A stretch of DNA of 64,000 nucleotides from Poa pratensis (Eukaryota; Streptophyta; Magnoliopsida; Poales; Poaceae): NCBI GenBank assembly GCA_947311845.1, contig CAMZMU010000081.1, positions 6,400,551 to 6,464,550 on the forward strand, read 5' to 3'. Below, piece by piece: positions 1-10,565 of the stretch. Made by a program: the position numbers and the translations under genes. Under the pieces are notes generated by a model, which saw only the letters and a program-made list of their open reading frames with translations, searched no databases and had not been told where the DNA came from. Numbering within the stretch: the first letter of the stretch is position 1; each line of letters starts with the position of its first letter.

Positions 1-463
1 TGGTGAAACAGGGTTGTTGAAATCTTCATTTTATCGCCTTAGTCTTCAGCTGGAATACTTGGGATTGTCGAGGTAGTAACTGAGTGGAATTGTCGATATT
101 GAGTCGAGGTCTTCGAGGTTTCTTGCTTTATTGATACTGACGATCTTGGTATTTGCAGATCAATCACCTTGATGCTGAATGTTGAATATTTGAGATGGAA
201 GCTTTTTCTTGTAGGTGCTAGCTAATCAGGTCTCACTTGGGTTCATCGTCAAGTATTTTGAACGGGTAAGAGAGAGTAGAGAAATCCTTAGAAAATCTTA
301 AAATAGAGGGATGAGTCTCGGAAATATTTGAGAAGGTGAGAAGAGTGGAAGTTATTTTTGGACTTCCTTAGATAAAAATATGTTTTTGGTAACAATCTAT
401 TTTTACAAAATATTTCTTTCCTAACTAACGTCCATGCTAACTAAGGTCTGTTACAGTCAGGAT

Positions 464-476
464 GGCTCTGATACCA
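464..476 (-). other. Primer binding site (initiator tRNA-Met type)
   Basis: The minus strand reads TGGTATCAGAGCC four bases after the LTR edge. This is the standard plant retrotransposon site complementary to the 3' end of initiator tRNA-Met, and it fixes both the orientation and the LTR boundary. Confidence 0.9.
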
Positions 477-480
477 AGTC

Positions 481-3400
481 TGTGGGACCCCGGATTAGGT
501 ATCCGAGATACCCGTTATGTTTCCTGCAACAATCCCATGATCAGTCTGTTGTTGCACATAACTCGAATAGGTATCACAGAACACCCATACATACCGAATA
601 AATTTACTTACTTGATTGAAGCCATAACTTCATCAGGTACTCGCAGCGGAAATCATCAAACAACGTGGAGCCCAAGTCACTTGCCAACCCTACAGGCAGC
701 TGACTGGGAAGCGCCCTAGTTCGCATTGACGTTATTGAAGTCTTCTTCTTCGAACTGTTCATCTTCAGAATCTGGCTAAGACAATAGCCAGGGACGAAAC
801 CAATATGAGTACATTTGAATGTACTCGCAAACTACCCCCGAAATGAGCATGCACTACTCTTTTTGTTGTTTAAATAAAACTTCGTTTGCTTTGAAAACTC
901 TATATCCTTGTTGAAAAGAGAAGGATATACTTTTGTTTAATAAAACTTTATTTTGAAATCTCCATATCTTTATTGAAAAGGAAAGAAAGCTTTTAGAACT
1001 TTTCCCATAAATCTGTTTTTGTAAGAAGTCTCGTTTAACACTTTTTCCCAAAAATATCTCTGTTGAACTAGGTAAGAAGTCTCTTTTATAAACATTTTCC
1101 CGGAAAATCACCATTTGGTTTATTTCTCCAAAACTCCTCCTTTTTCCGACCATAACCCTTCATGGTCACTCAATCCCAACAACCTCATGCCGGCCCGTTG
1201 GCATAGTTGCATAAAACATTTTCCACTTTCAAATCACAAAACTCTTCACTTCCCGACCATAGCCCGTCATGGTCAATCATTCTCCAGCAACCTCATACCA
1301 GCCCGTCGGTAGAGTTGCAGATACAACACATCTCCATTTTATTTTCAAATCTCAAAACATTTCCAAAACTTGCACATGGTCAGAGGACAGTCACCAATTG
1401 TCCATATCCGAGGACTCGGCTATTCGAATAGTTTTAACCCTCTGCAGAGGTAGCACGCTTTTCCCACACCCATCCGGTAACTCATCGTGTCAGCCACGTC
1501 CCGCCATACCAGGTGTATGCGAAGTTGAGCCACCGACCATAGCCTCTCATTTGCTCATGCTAGTATAGGATCCTTCCCATATGACACTTTCCATCGACAC
1601 CCAGTCCAGTTTCCCGTCAGAAACCCTAAGTGTGAGGACTCATAGTTTTGTCCGGCGGTTTATGGTGGAACCTTCTATCCTCCCCACCAACTTGTGTGAG
1701 GACCCGGGTCAGGGGGTAGGTCCTCGGACCATCCCCTCATGCATAACGGAGTCATCTCCGTCGATGAGGTATCCCATACTAATAAGAGCAAACTACATGA
1801 CTACGCCTTTTCCCATATGTGGTAAATGTGGTCGCACAGGGTAAGATTGGTCGTCATAGTACAAAGACACAATGTGCATTTTTCATAAACATCTCCATTC
1901 TCCATTTCCCATTTCCACACCGACATCTCGGTATTCCACAACCACACAAGTATTTTCAAAGGAGTTTTGAGTAAACAATATTTTTCCCATCCTATAGTTT
2001 GAAAAAGAATTTCCATCTAATATCTCCATATAGGGTGTCAAAATAATATACTTGTATTTTGAAAACAAAAGGGTTTTCAAATCATAGCTTTAGTGGCAAA
2101 CACCACATAAATAACATATGCTCTTTATAAGTAAAACATGTAAACCAAAATAGATGTATATAATGCAAGCTCAGAGGATAGCTTGCCTTGCTCGGCAAAG
2201 TGAACTTGGTCTTGATCTTCAGGTTCAACGAATTCCCCTTCCTCAATAACTCCGTTCCAAAGACCATTCCGGTAGCGTTTATATCTAGCGTCGCAAACAG
2301 GAGGATAACACAACAATCACTAAGCAAACCAAACCACAAGTGGTGTACAGACAAGTAACAAACCGTAAGCTTCGAACTAATCGTTCGGGTAACAACTAGG
2401 ATTACACTTACGAGGGCATTATACTGGTCAGTAGTCTATCACCTATACGCGAGCTAGGTACATCGATCACAAAACTATCTGAGGCGAAGGTTAGCAACAA
2501 GCACCTCCCGTTGAACGGGAAATACTTCAGACAAAAGTTAGGTCACTATATATTTTCTGTGAGTCAAAATATTACACCAAGTTAGGATATGATAAAGTGA
2601 AACACTAGGAACCTAGCAAAATTGGGTTTGCTCCAGAAATCATTACAGATTAATTTATAAAGCCCTTTTTAATTTTGCCCTTTTTATTAATTTATTTTAA
2701 ACAACACTACAAAATAATTATCCATGTTTGGAGACAAGCTGGAATATGAAGGTTATCACTTGCTAACCATTTTAATAGATCAAACTTAATTTTTGGATCA
2801 TTAGTTTTAAAGATATGAATTTTCCCAATTTATTTTATATTCTGCCATTTTCTTTATTTTAATAAAACATTAAATAACTAATTTATTTGGATAGGTGAAT
2901 TACACCAAAAGACAGGCTTTATTTTTCTGATCATTTTGGTACCTTATTTGTAATTTTAGGACAAGTATTTAAAAAGATATGAATTTTTGAAGTTTAAACA
3001 ATTTCTGTCTTTTCTTTTATATTCACAGAAACTTCAACCGAATCGTTTTGCACTCAGGGCTGGGCTAGCCACAGTCGCTGACAGGTGGGGTCCAGGCCAC
3101 GTAGGCAGCCACGTAAGCGCAAGGGGTCCACGGCTAGGTTTGACTGTGCGAGACCACGACCGAGGCGCGCGACGGCGGTGACCAGCGAGGACGGCGAGCA
3201 CGCGCTCCACGGAGGAGCATGCGCGGGGATGGGCTGGCTGACGCATACGACGCGCACGGGTACGGCGAACCTTTCTGCGGCGGCGCCGCCACCTAACGGT
3301 CACCGGAGACGCCGGAATCGATGATGACTCTCGACGGCCGACGGCGAGCTACGACAACGCTACTACTACACGGCGAGCTAGAGCGAGATAAAGGGAAGGG

Positions 3401-5322
3401 AGATGTCCAGGAGGTGCGCCTGCTCACCCTCGATGCGTGGGTGCGATCCGTTGGTGCTGAGGTGGACGGGAACGGCGGCGGGCTTGCTCGAAGCGCGGCG
3501 GCCGGAGAGGAGGAAGACGCAGACGGGCTGCTCGATTCGCGGCTCCCTGCGGCGATTCCTTGGACCAGGGTGCAGAGGACGACGAGGCGGTGACGGCTGT
3601 GCGCTTCGATTTGCTCCGGGAGGTCTCAGACGACGGCGATGTGGCGGCGCTCTCGAGCTCGGCTTCGGCCATGGTGGGGAGCAGAGAGGGAGAGAGGGAG
3701 CAGGAGAGCAGAGGAGCGGGGGTGGTGCTCTTCTTATCCTCTTCGCAGAGGAGAGGAGAGAGGGAGCAGGAGAGCCACGTTGGGCGGGCAGGAGGAGCGG
3801 GAGAGAGGGGGGGTCCGGGCGGCGACGCACGGGAGGACGACAACGGCAACGCTGCGCCACTGCTGCTACAGGAGACGATGACGTTTTTCCAGAAAACTCC
3901 CTGCCTGCTTTTTCTTCTTTTACACTTAGGTCCTTTTCCTGATTTCTTTTATTTCCTTTAAAACCAGTAGCTGTTCAGTGATTTAATTGAGGCACTTAAA
4001 CATTTTCTAAAAATCTGAGAAAATTCATGTAGCCTCCCATATACATGTAGAAGCTCCACAAAAATTGGCTTTTGAAAATAAAATGTTTTGAACCACATTG
4101 GTTCATAGGGTTTGAATATGTCATTTTTGGTAAAACTAAATTAACATTTCTTTAATATTTTAAAACAAGTGATAAAATATTGTTTTGAACTTTTGGAACT
4201 TCCTTGGCAAATGTATTAGCTTTTGTATTTGTGTTTGTCAGAAACAAACACATTTGAATTGAACCAGAAGAATAAAATAGGATTTCATAGTTTAAATAAA
4301 ATTAAGTGGTAATTATATAATTTTGAGAAGGGAGGGTTATGAGAAGGAGATGGTCATCTTCTTACCTCATCCATGGAATTAATTTCATAAAGAAAATATT
4401 TGCTTGAGAGAAATAGAGAGTGAGGTAGGTAAATTAATATATTAAGATCATTTCTTTAACTCGTGATCTTAATTTCTATTTGTTGAATACTTGGAGGAGT
4501 TTTTTTAAATTTAAGTCACATTCCAAATTTGTGACCAGTGGGTTTCCAACTTAACACTCAAATATTTTGGTGTAATTAATCACCCAAGCAAACAATAAAA
4601 CAATAATTAACAATCAATACAATCATAATCCAATAAGCAAACAATCACAACAAGATCAACACCACAACCAAGTCCACACAATTCAAACCACAAGAATTAA
4701 TCACACCACCATATACAGGATTAACAATACTATCACATAAATATGATCACACTTAATTATGACAAGATGATGTTTAAAGAATATCTCAACTCATAACTTA
4801 ATAGTTTTCAAAAGATTTGATAAAGAGAAATATGTGGGGTAATATATTTCCCACTAGTGTTATTTTAAAATGGAGTGGAAATAAGAGTGTATAAAATGGG
4901 AGTTGCATACACATGCAAAATATCAAGGTTGAAATATAGATAGGAGATAACATATAGATCTCCACATTTTTGGGAACACATAGTTCTGGAAATACTTTTA
5001 CTTTCTCAAATACTGGGTATTAGTTTTGGGGTGTTGCTAAACCAAGTATCATTGAAATGGAGTTGGCCAAAATAAGAATGGAAAAGATACATGGAATATT
5101 TTCTTGTCATAACATGATCACCAAAGTTAAATATATTTTTATATTGGTTGGGTCTTATATTTACTAGTCAAAACAATTTAAACAACAAGTCACACTAGGT
5201 TCAACATAGCAATGGGATGGAAAACACAATCATCAGTAAAATATTTCAAAAAGTTTTTGTTGGTTCTGAATTTTGGTCTTGTAAACAAAGTTTTTCTTGG
5301 TTCCTAAATTTGGGATGTTACA
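481..5322 (-). repeat. 5' LTR, about 4.84 kb
   Basis: Bounded by TG at 481 and CA at 5321-5322 in the inverted form expected of an LTR (minus strand TGTAACATCCC...CA). The primer binding site lies 4 bases inside the left edge. Composition is mosaic: AT-rich arms at 900-3000 and 3900-5300 around a GC-rich core at about 3030-3880. Several reading frames in the core overlap on both strands, but none resembles a protein; they follow from base composition. Confidence 0.8.
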
Positions 5323-5439
5323 GCCTAGCAAACCAAGCAGACAAGTGAGTACCGCCAAGTGCTCATCAAGCAAGGCGGTTGCGGCGGCATGGGCGGTGAG
5401 CAATGCGCCGACCATCTCGAGCTCGTCGTCGCTATCCAT
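5323..5439 (-). pseudogene. Harbinger-like transposase, N-terminal stub
   Basis: An ATG at 5439 (minus strand) opens a frame beginning MDSDDELEMVGALLTAHAAA. Grass Harbinger nucleases often start with an acidic MDS-(S)DDE stretch followed by hydrophobic and alanine-rich residues. About 39 codons are left before the LTR at 5322, and the apparent reading on into the LTR is fortuitous. The DDE catalytic residues would be in the missing part, so this copy cannot make an active enzyme. A generic acidic and alanine-rich peptide is the alternative explanation. Confidence 0.5.
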
Positions 5440-6053
5440 CTATAGTCAATTAGCTACGTTAAGGGAAAAAACGAAGCAACAAAATTAGCAATAAAATGAG
5501 CTGCGCAATGCGACGAACACCTTGCGGGCAGGGAGGTCCTGTGAGGCGGCGGCGGTGTAGCGGCGGACAACAATTGCGGCCCGAAAGAGAAGGGGCTTCA
5601 GCCAGGCGGCGGCGAGAGATAGTTCGCACTGCCCAGGCGGCGGCGTCGACACAAGGGGGCGGCGGCGTCGACACAAGGGGGTGGCGGCGGCGGCGCCGAC
5701 GATCCAGTACGTAGGCAGGGGAGAAGTTCAGCGTCGCGGGACGTTGGGGAAGAAAAAGAAATGGTCCGCATCGCGTCGGCACACCAGCCACAATAAATCC
5801 GGGGTCGCTGTGAGACTCCATGTCGCTGACGAGACGGCCCCGCGCGTCAGGATCCGACGTGCCTGGCGTTGCCGCGGTTGCCGGCGTGCCCACTTCCCTC
5901 ACTAGAACCTGGGCGCGAAGCGGGGTTGCCGGACGTTCTATTGGGACGTGCCGGCAACATTTCCCATTGGGCGCGCCGCTGGGGGGAAATTTCGTGCCGG
6001 CGCGTCCAATAAGCTTATTGGGAGCGGAGTTGGGCGCGCTGGTGGAGATGCTC
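5323..6053 (-). mobile_element. PIF/Harbinger-like DNA transposon, truncated
   Basis: On the minus strand this starts at 6053 with GAGCATCTCCA, the same terminal sequence that bounds the element at 6116-6913. It runs through a GC-rich leader into a transposase-like first exon. The LTR retrotransposon at 1-5322 interrupts it, so the rest lies outside the window. Superfamily assignment rests on the N-terminal protein motif and the terminus, both seen repeatedly in grass Harbinger elements; no catalytic domain is visible here. Confidence 0.6.
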
Positions 6054-6115
6054 TTTTGGTTTGATCATTTCTCTATTTCCTGGCACCACTGCCGCAAGAA
6101 TTTATCAGTTCATCG

Positions 6116-6913
6116 GAGCATCTCCAACCCGCTCCCCCAAAGGCTGCCCAAACGACCGGGCGGTCCGCCCGGACAAGGTTTGGGCCAAAAACCGTCACCC
6201 AACCGGCTCCCCCATTCCTAGCCCAAACGACCGGGCGGTCCGGCACACCCCAAACCCAGCCCATATCTGGGGCGGGTTTGGGGGCGCCCAGGCGCGTCCG
6301 GGCGCGTCCGCCCTTGGTCGCTGACAGGGCGGACCCGCGCTTTGACCGCCCTCCCACGCGGTTTAGATAGCTTGACCAGCGTCGGCATTCATGGCGCACC
6401 GGTCACCTCCGACTATAAGTGCAGGTGCCGGAGCAAACCCTAGCCCTCACACTCATTCGTCGCCGCTCTCTTCTAGCCGCCGCCCTCTTCTCCTCCACAT
6501 CCACCACTGGCGAGCCCCATCCTCCACATCCACCACCATGCCTCGCCGCCTTCCCACCACCTGCGCCAAGCTCACGCCGGAGAGGTGGGCGGAAATCCAC
6601 CGCGAAATGGAGGCGGCGAAATCGCATGCGGCCACAGATGTGGAGGCGGCGGAGGACTCGATGCGGCACAGGGCGCCTTCGGCAGCGGCGCAACGGCCAC
6701 GGTCATCGTCCTATCCGACGAGGAGTAGAATAGGATAGATATCCGGCGGCATCTAGTGCACGTAGTAGCAAATTGTGCACGTTGCATGTTCTTGTAGTAT
6801 TTTGCTATCTATGTTTGAGGTATGTGGTTGTAGAAGCTTGTTTTTATGGGCTGTCCGGTCATTGTCCGCGGACGCATCCGCGGACAGTTTGAGGGCTCCG
6901 CTTGGAGATGCTC
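6116..6913. mobile_element. Non-autonomous TIR transposon (Harbinger-like)
   Basis: Perfect 11-bp terminal inverted repeats, GAGCATCTCCA at 6116-6126 and TGGAGATGCTC at 6903-6913, bound about 800 bp of GC-rich DNA. A third copy of the same terminus lies just to the left, at 6043-6053, facing the other way. I could not find a convincing target duplication; the flanks are ttcatcg and tcagata. The element lies about 1.1 kb upstream of the ELF4-like start codon. Confidence 0.62.
6538..6738 (+). CDS. Short ORF inside the TIR element (66 aa)
   Basis: ATG at 6538 and stop at 6738. The predicted product begins MPRRLPTTCAKLTPERWAEI and then becomes alanine- and arginine-rich. I do not recognise a domain. 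Its position inside a TIR element suggests a remnant of the first exon of the accessory or transposase gene of the autonomous relative. It may not be expressed, and the high GC content makes chance frames common here. Confidence 0.25.
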   Translation: MPRRLPTTCAKLTPERWAEIHREMEAAKSHAATDVEAAEDSMRHRAPSAAAQRPRSSSYPTRSRIG

Positions 6914-7266
6914 TCAGATATTCCAATCTCTGTTTTTGTTTGGATTGGTTCTCAGAAGTAGTAGTTCTTGACGTGGAATTTGTTGGCTTTTCTAACTCCC
7001 CCTGTCCCTGGCTTGTTTGGAGTAAAATCTAGTTGTTTTTATCGTTTGATGCTGCTGCTTTCAGTTCCCAGTCTTGCCATTATTCTGGCTGCCCACAAGG
7101 GGGGGGGGGGGGGGGGGGCCTGGCAAAGATTGGATTATGGGTTGATTAGTATCTTGTTTTGGAGCATGCAAATGTGGGCAGAAAGCAACATAGGGGAAGG
7201 GGGCAAGCAATAGGTACCCCATATATTTATGGAATTGGGGCCAGCTTTTGGTCATTACAAAAGTTT
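6914..7266. other. Promoter-proximal DNA of the ELF4-like gene
   Basis: No gene is supported. The stretch holds an uninterrupted run of 20 G at 7099-7118. It lies between the upstream TIR element and the pyrimidine-rich leader of the ELF4-like gene, so any core promoter is expected here or slightly downstream. I saw no clear TATA box. Confidence 0.4.
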
Positions 7267-8004
7267 TGCTTGTCCTCCATCTTTTCTTCTCTTCTCTCCT
7301 CTCCTCTCGTGTGCTACTAGTTCTAGGAGAGACACACAGAGAGAGAAATGGCCATGATTTCACCTCAGGCTCTTCCTCTCTCCCCAAACACTTCCCGATA
7401 GATTCCATCCCCTGTCTATCATCCTGGGTATCCACCCCCTTTTCCTCTTCTTAATTGCAAAGGTTTCTGCAGGATAACATTTGGTTGGGGTAAGTCCTAT
7501 AGAATCCTTGCCTTCTTTCTATGTTGCTTTTCTCCCTCCCATCCTATTTAAAGTTCTTGAATCCCATGCGAGCAATGGTGACTGCTGAGCAGGAGTAGTA
7601 GCAGAACCAACCTGCTTGTTGCGGTTCCAGTAGATAGACGGCTCTGCTGCCCCTGATGCTTGGATTTTGTTTTCTAGGAGGAGATTCAGAGAGGTGAATT
7701 TCGCCTCTTGTTATCTAGGTTTAGTTCTTGGATTTCACCTTGGGAGTGTTTCTCAATGAAGATTTTTTTAACCTCTGCTTGGATTGTAGTACTGTAGTAC
7801 TGTCTTGTACTGCACCTGCACATTGAATCTTTGTGCTAGATGTTCTTGATGAGTATTTATTTGCTTCTAGTAGTACAACCCAATCCCCACATAAATGTTA
7901 AAGTTTAGCCAACTGATTTTGTTCAGTACTCTGGGTTCTTCAGGACACTAGCTAGCTCTGGCTTGTGAACCAGGTGAAGAAGAATCAACAAGAGGTCAGA
8001 AGAG
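7267..8004 (+). promoter_or_regulatory. Putative 5' leader with intron, ELF4-like gene
   Basis: The leader starts with a CT-rich tract (about 7275-7310), typical of plant 5' UTRs. A good donor (GGGGTAAGT, GT at 7490-7491) and an acceptor (TTCTTCAG, AG at 7942-7943) suggest a 454-base leader intron. The exon then continues for 61 bases to the ATG at 8005. The splice sites are my inference from consensus; transcript data would settle them. Confidence 0.5.
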
Positions 8005-8394
8005 ATGGAAGGCGATAGCTTCTCGGGGATGGGCAATGGCGGCGCCGGGGCCCATCATCAGCAGATGGTGGACGGGAAGCTGATCCAGACGTTCCACAAG
8101 AGCTTCGTGCAGGTGCAGAGCATCCTGGACCAGAACCGGATGCTCATCAGCGAGATCAACCAGAACCACGAGTCTCGCGCGCCCGACAGCCTCACCCGCA
8201 ACGTCGGTCTCATCCGGGAGCTCAACAACAACATCCGCCGCGTCGTCGGCCTCTACGCCGACCTCTCCGCCTCCTTCGCGCACCGCGGCGGCATGGACGG
8301 CGCCTCGTCGGAGGGCGACTCCTCGGGCACGCTCCGCTCCCCCGACGCCGCCGGCCGTGCCGCCGCCGGACAGAAGCGCGTCCGGCCCGGCTAG
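8005..8394 (+). CDS. ELF4L: ELF4-like protein (DUF1313)
   Basis: Encodes 129 aa in one exon. The central region (residues about 22-95) contains the conserved helical core of EARLY FLOWERING 4 proteins, including QVQSILDQNRMLISEINQNH and LTRNVGLIRELNNNIRRVV. In Arabidopsis ELF4 is a small nuclear protein that joins ELF3 and LUX in the evening complex, repressing clock and growth genes at dusk; ELF4-like relatives share this core. The N-terminus is glycine-rich and the C-terminus is a low-complexity S/G/A tail, as in grass homologues. The ATG at 8005 is the first after an in-frame purine-rich leader, and the frame is intact to TAG at 8392-8394. Length fits the family (about 110-130 aa). The sequence does not show whether it is the true ELF4 orthologue or a paralogue. 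Confidence 0.93.
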   Translation: MEGDSFSGMGNGGAGAHHQQMVDGKLIQTFHKSFVQVQSILDQNRMLISEINQNHESRAPDSLTRNVGLIRELNNNIRRVVGLYADLSASFAHRGGMDGASSEGDSSGTLRSPDAAGRAAAGQKRVRPG

Positions 8395-10228
8395 CTAGCT
8401 TCTTGGCATCGTCATGGACGCAGTTAGCAAGGCAGGACCAGGATGTGAGTTACTGATGAGGTGTTACTACTTACTACTAGGCTAGTTCTCGTTCTTTGCT
8501 TAATTTGTTGCTCTTCTTCTCCTCCTCGTCTCGCCTGCTACAAATCCAGTGCTTCCTGTTCCTGATGATGAGAAAAAGAAAACTTTTACCATGTAGAAGT
8601 TCATGTGACGATGTGAGAGAAACAGCATTATAGATCCAGCAGTAGTTCTTGTTAATCTGCATATGTTTGTCAGGCTTACGTTATTATGTAGAATCTCCTG
8701 GGCAATTTCTAGTAGAAGTGGTACATAGAGCATAGGCATGCAATGTTGTGTCATGCAAGATATGAAGTTCATCTGATGAGAGATTTGGAGTTCTTAAAAA
8801 AAGTTCATTTTCTTTATTTATTTTGTGAGGGAAACTAAAAATACCGTTGCCCTTGGATTTGAAGGGACCATCTGAAGCCTGAAATTCCCATGGCATGCAA
8901 AGTGCGAAGCTTTACAGCTTTTTACCAATCTGCCACCGCACCTCCTCATCCCCTGTGAATTTCCTTTCTGTCCTGATGAGTTATGATGACCAAACGACTT
9001 GATTCTACCTGTTCCGACTGCTAGATCATCTGACGAGTTGGTGTAAATGTAGATAAGGTTCTCCTTTTGTGCATGCCAAAGGAGAGCAAAAAAGAACAGC
9101 GGGTTCTCTCTAGTGGGCATCTGCAAGATGCTGGACAGCGGCAGCTCGCTGCAGGACAGAATAGAAGTTTCAATATTTTTTTGGTTGCCAATCATAGTGT
9201 ACAACACCATGGGCAGAATCTTATTTGTGTGAATTGGTGCCTTTCTTGGTTCCTGATCTGAGTGTGCAAACCTTTTTTGACCACTGATTTGGTTCAGTGG
9301 GTCCCCATTTGTTCTCTCTCTACAGTCCTAACATTGTTTTACCTAATTAAAGAAACGCAAGGATTAATGATGTGGGAAGAGAACAAATCTTCTAGTGCCA
9401 GATTAGCAATTGAGAATCATGTTCCAGTTTTCATATTTGAGCACAAGAGCCTGCCTCATCTCGAATGGCCACTTGTGGAGAGCAGCAGGGAATATTACCA
9501 GAACTATGTGAGCACAGTGTGCCCATGGCAGGGAGGACAAGCTGTGTTCTTCCCTGATTGGTAGCCCTCTCCAAAAACTTATCCCTCTCTCTCTCTCTCT
9601 ACAGCTGTAGGATCTTCTGTTTCCTTTCTCCATCAACCTGCGTATAAGAATCTATCATGGCCATTGCTCAGAGACTGCACTTGAACTTGATAGAGTCCAG
9701 ACAAGCTACACTACACTACACCCACTCACACAAACACAACAGTTTTTGGGATCACAGATGTGGGAACTGGCCAAATTCTGTTGGCCCCACGACAATTCCA
9801 CATTCTTCCTAGTCCCACTCTTCCTTGTTAGGCTTAGTAATACTAAATATCATTTCCTTAACTATTTTAGTAATTTGGCTGCTTAACTTTTTGTTGAAAT
9901 AAATTCATTTTGCGTTTCATTATTTTAAATATATTATTATGAGTATTGGTTTGTACAAGTAAGGGCGGTAGACAAACAGTACTCTGATATCGTTCCATTT
10001 TAGTTCAATTATTGTAGTGAGGATGCAGAAATAGTCTTACAAAAGTTGCCAGGAGATGGTGGCCGGTGGGGCATATTCACTGCAACTGTTTATCGCGTGA
10101 TCGGTAATGCAAGAAGTTGTTTAGCATGGAAGAAATATGTGTGCTCTATTACCTACATGGATTCTATGTTCTGATAGATTCCATGTAAGCTAAACATTCA
10201 TAATTGCTGGTCACTGAAAGAGCAATAG
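8395..10228. other. 3' flank of ELF4-like gene and gene-poor DNA
   Basis: Contains the 3' UTR of the ELF4-like gene (limits not determined), a CT microsatellite at about 9585-9602 and AC-rich DNA at about 9700-9740. Short ORFs exist but none resembles a protein. Confidence 0.4.
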
Positions 10229-10450
10229 GATTTTGATATCAAAATAAGAACCTGGATTCTGCACTCACGCACTAAATCTACATCTTTTAATGACATTTTT
10301 GATTCAAAGGATTTTTATAGGAATTTTGGATGAGAATCCTTCGGAAATTCTCCTATGTCGCTTGTTTGATTGAACGATTGAATCCTTTAGAAAATTTTCC
10401 TAATATATCCTTCTAGGAAATTCAACATTTAGTGAAATCTCTTGATAAGA
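10229..10450. repeat. MITE-like degenerate repeat
   Basis: Contains alternating AAAGGATTT and AATCCTT motifs (for example gattcaaaggattttta near 10305 and gaatcctttagaaa near 10380) that face each other. This is the pattern of a common grass MITE family beginning near a CTTTGATTCAAAGGA motif. Ends and target duplication could not be fixed. Confidence 0.35.
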
Positions 10451-10530
10451 AACCCTTGCTTTTCATGTGGTGCAACGAAACATACTTTGCTACAAATAAA
10501 ATCACAACCATGACATTGTAACCCCTTTTT

Positions 10531-10565
10531 TCCTCAACACTTCTTAAATGTCAATTATAGACAGA
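10531..10565 (+). repeat. Dispersed repeat segment, copy 1
   Basis: The segment starting TCCTCAACACTTCTTAA and ending in AATTATAGACAG is shared, with a few changes, with 12256-12290. It marks an old interspersed repeat of unknown class. Confidence 0.45.

Larger units (their letters stand above)
1..5322 (-). mobile_element. LTR retrotransposon, 5' end only (large LTR)
   Basis: Minus-strand LTR retrotransposon that runs off the left edge. Visible parts are a 5' LTR (481-5322), a primer binding site and about 465 bases of untranslated leader (1-463). No gag or pol sequence is present, so the superfamily cannot be proven. The very long LTR with a GC-rich centre and an end beginning TGTAACATCCCAAA resembles large-LTR Gypsy families of grasses. 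The right LTR edge abuts a transposase reading frame at 5323, so this element inserted into a DNA transposon; the other half of that target and the other LTR lie left of the window. Confidence 0.82.

Noticed and set aside
3378..3942. Overlapping GC-rich frames of 140-180 codons
   Set aside because: They lie within the LTR at 481-5322, occur on both strands and are compositionally biased.
9262..9564. 100-codon frame downstream of the ELF4-like gene
   Set aside because: No family resemblance, no leader or splice context, and AT-rich intergenic setting.
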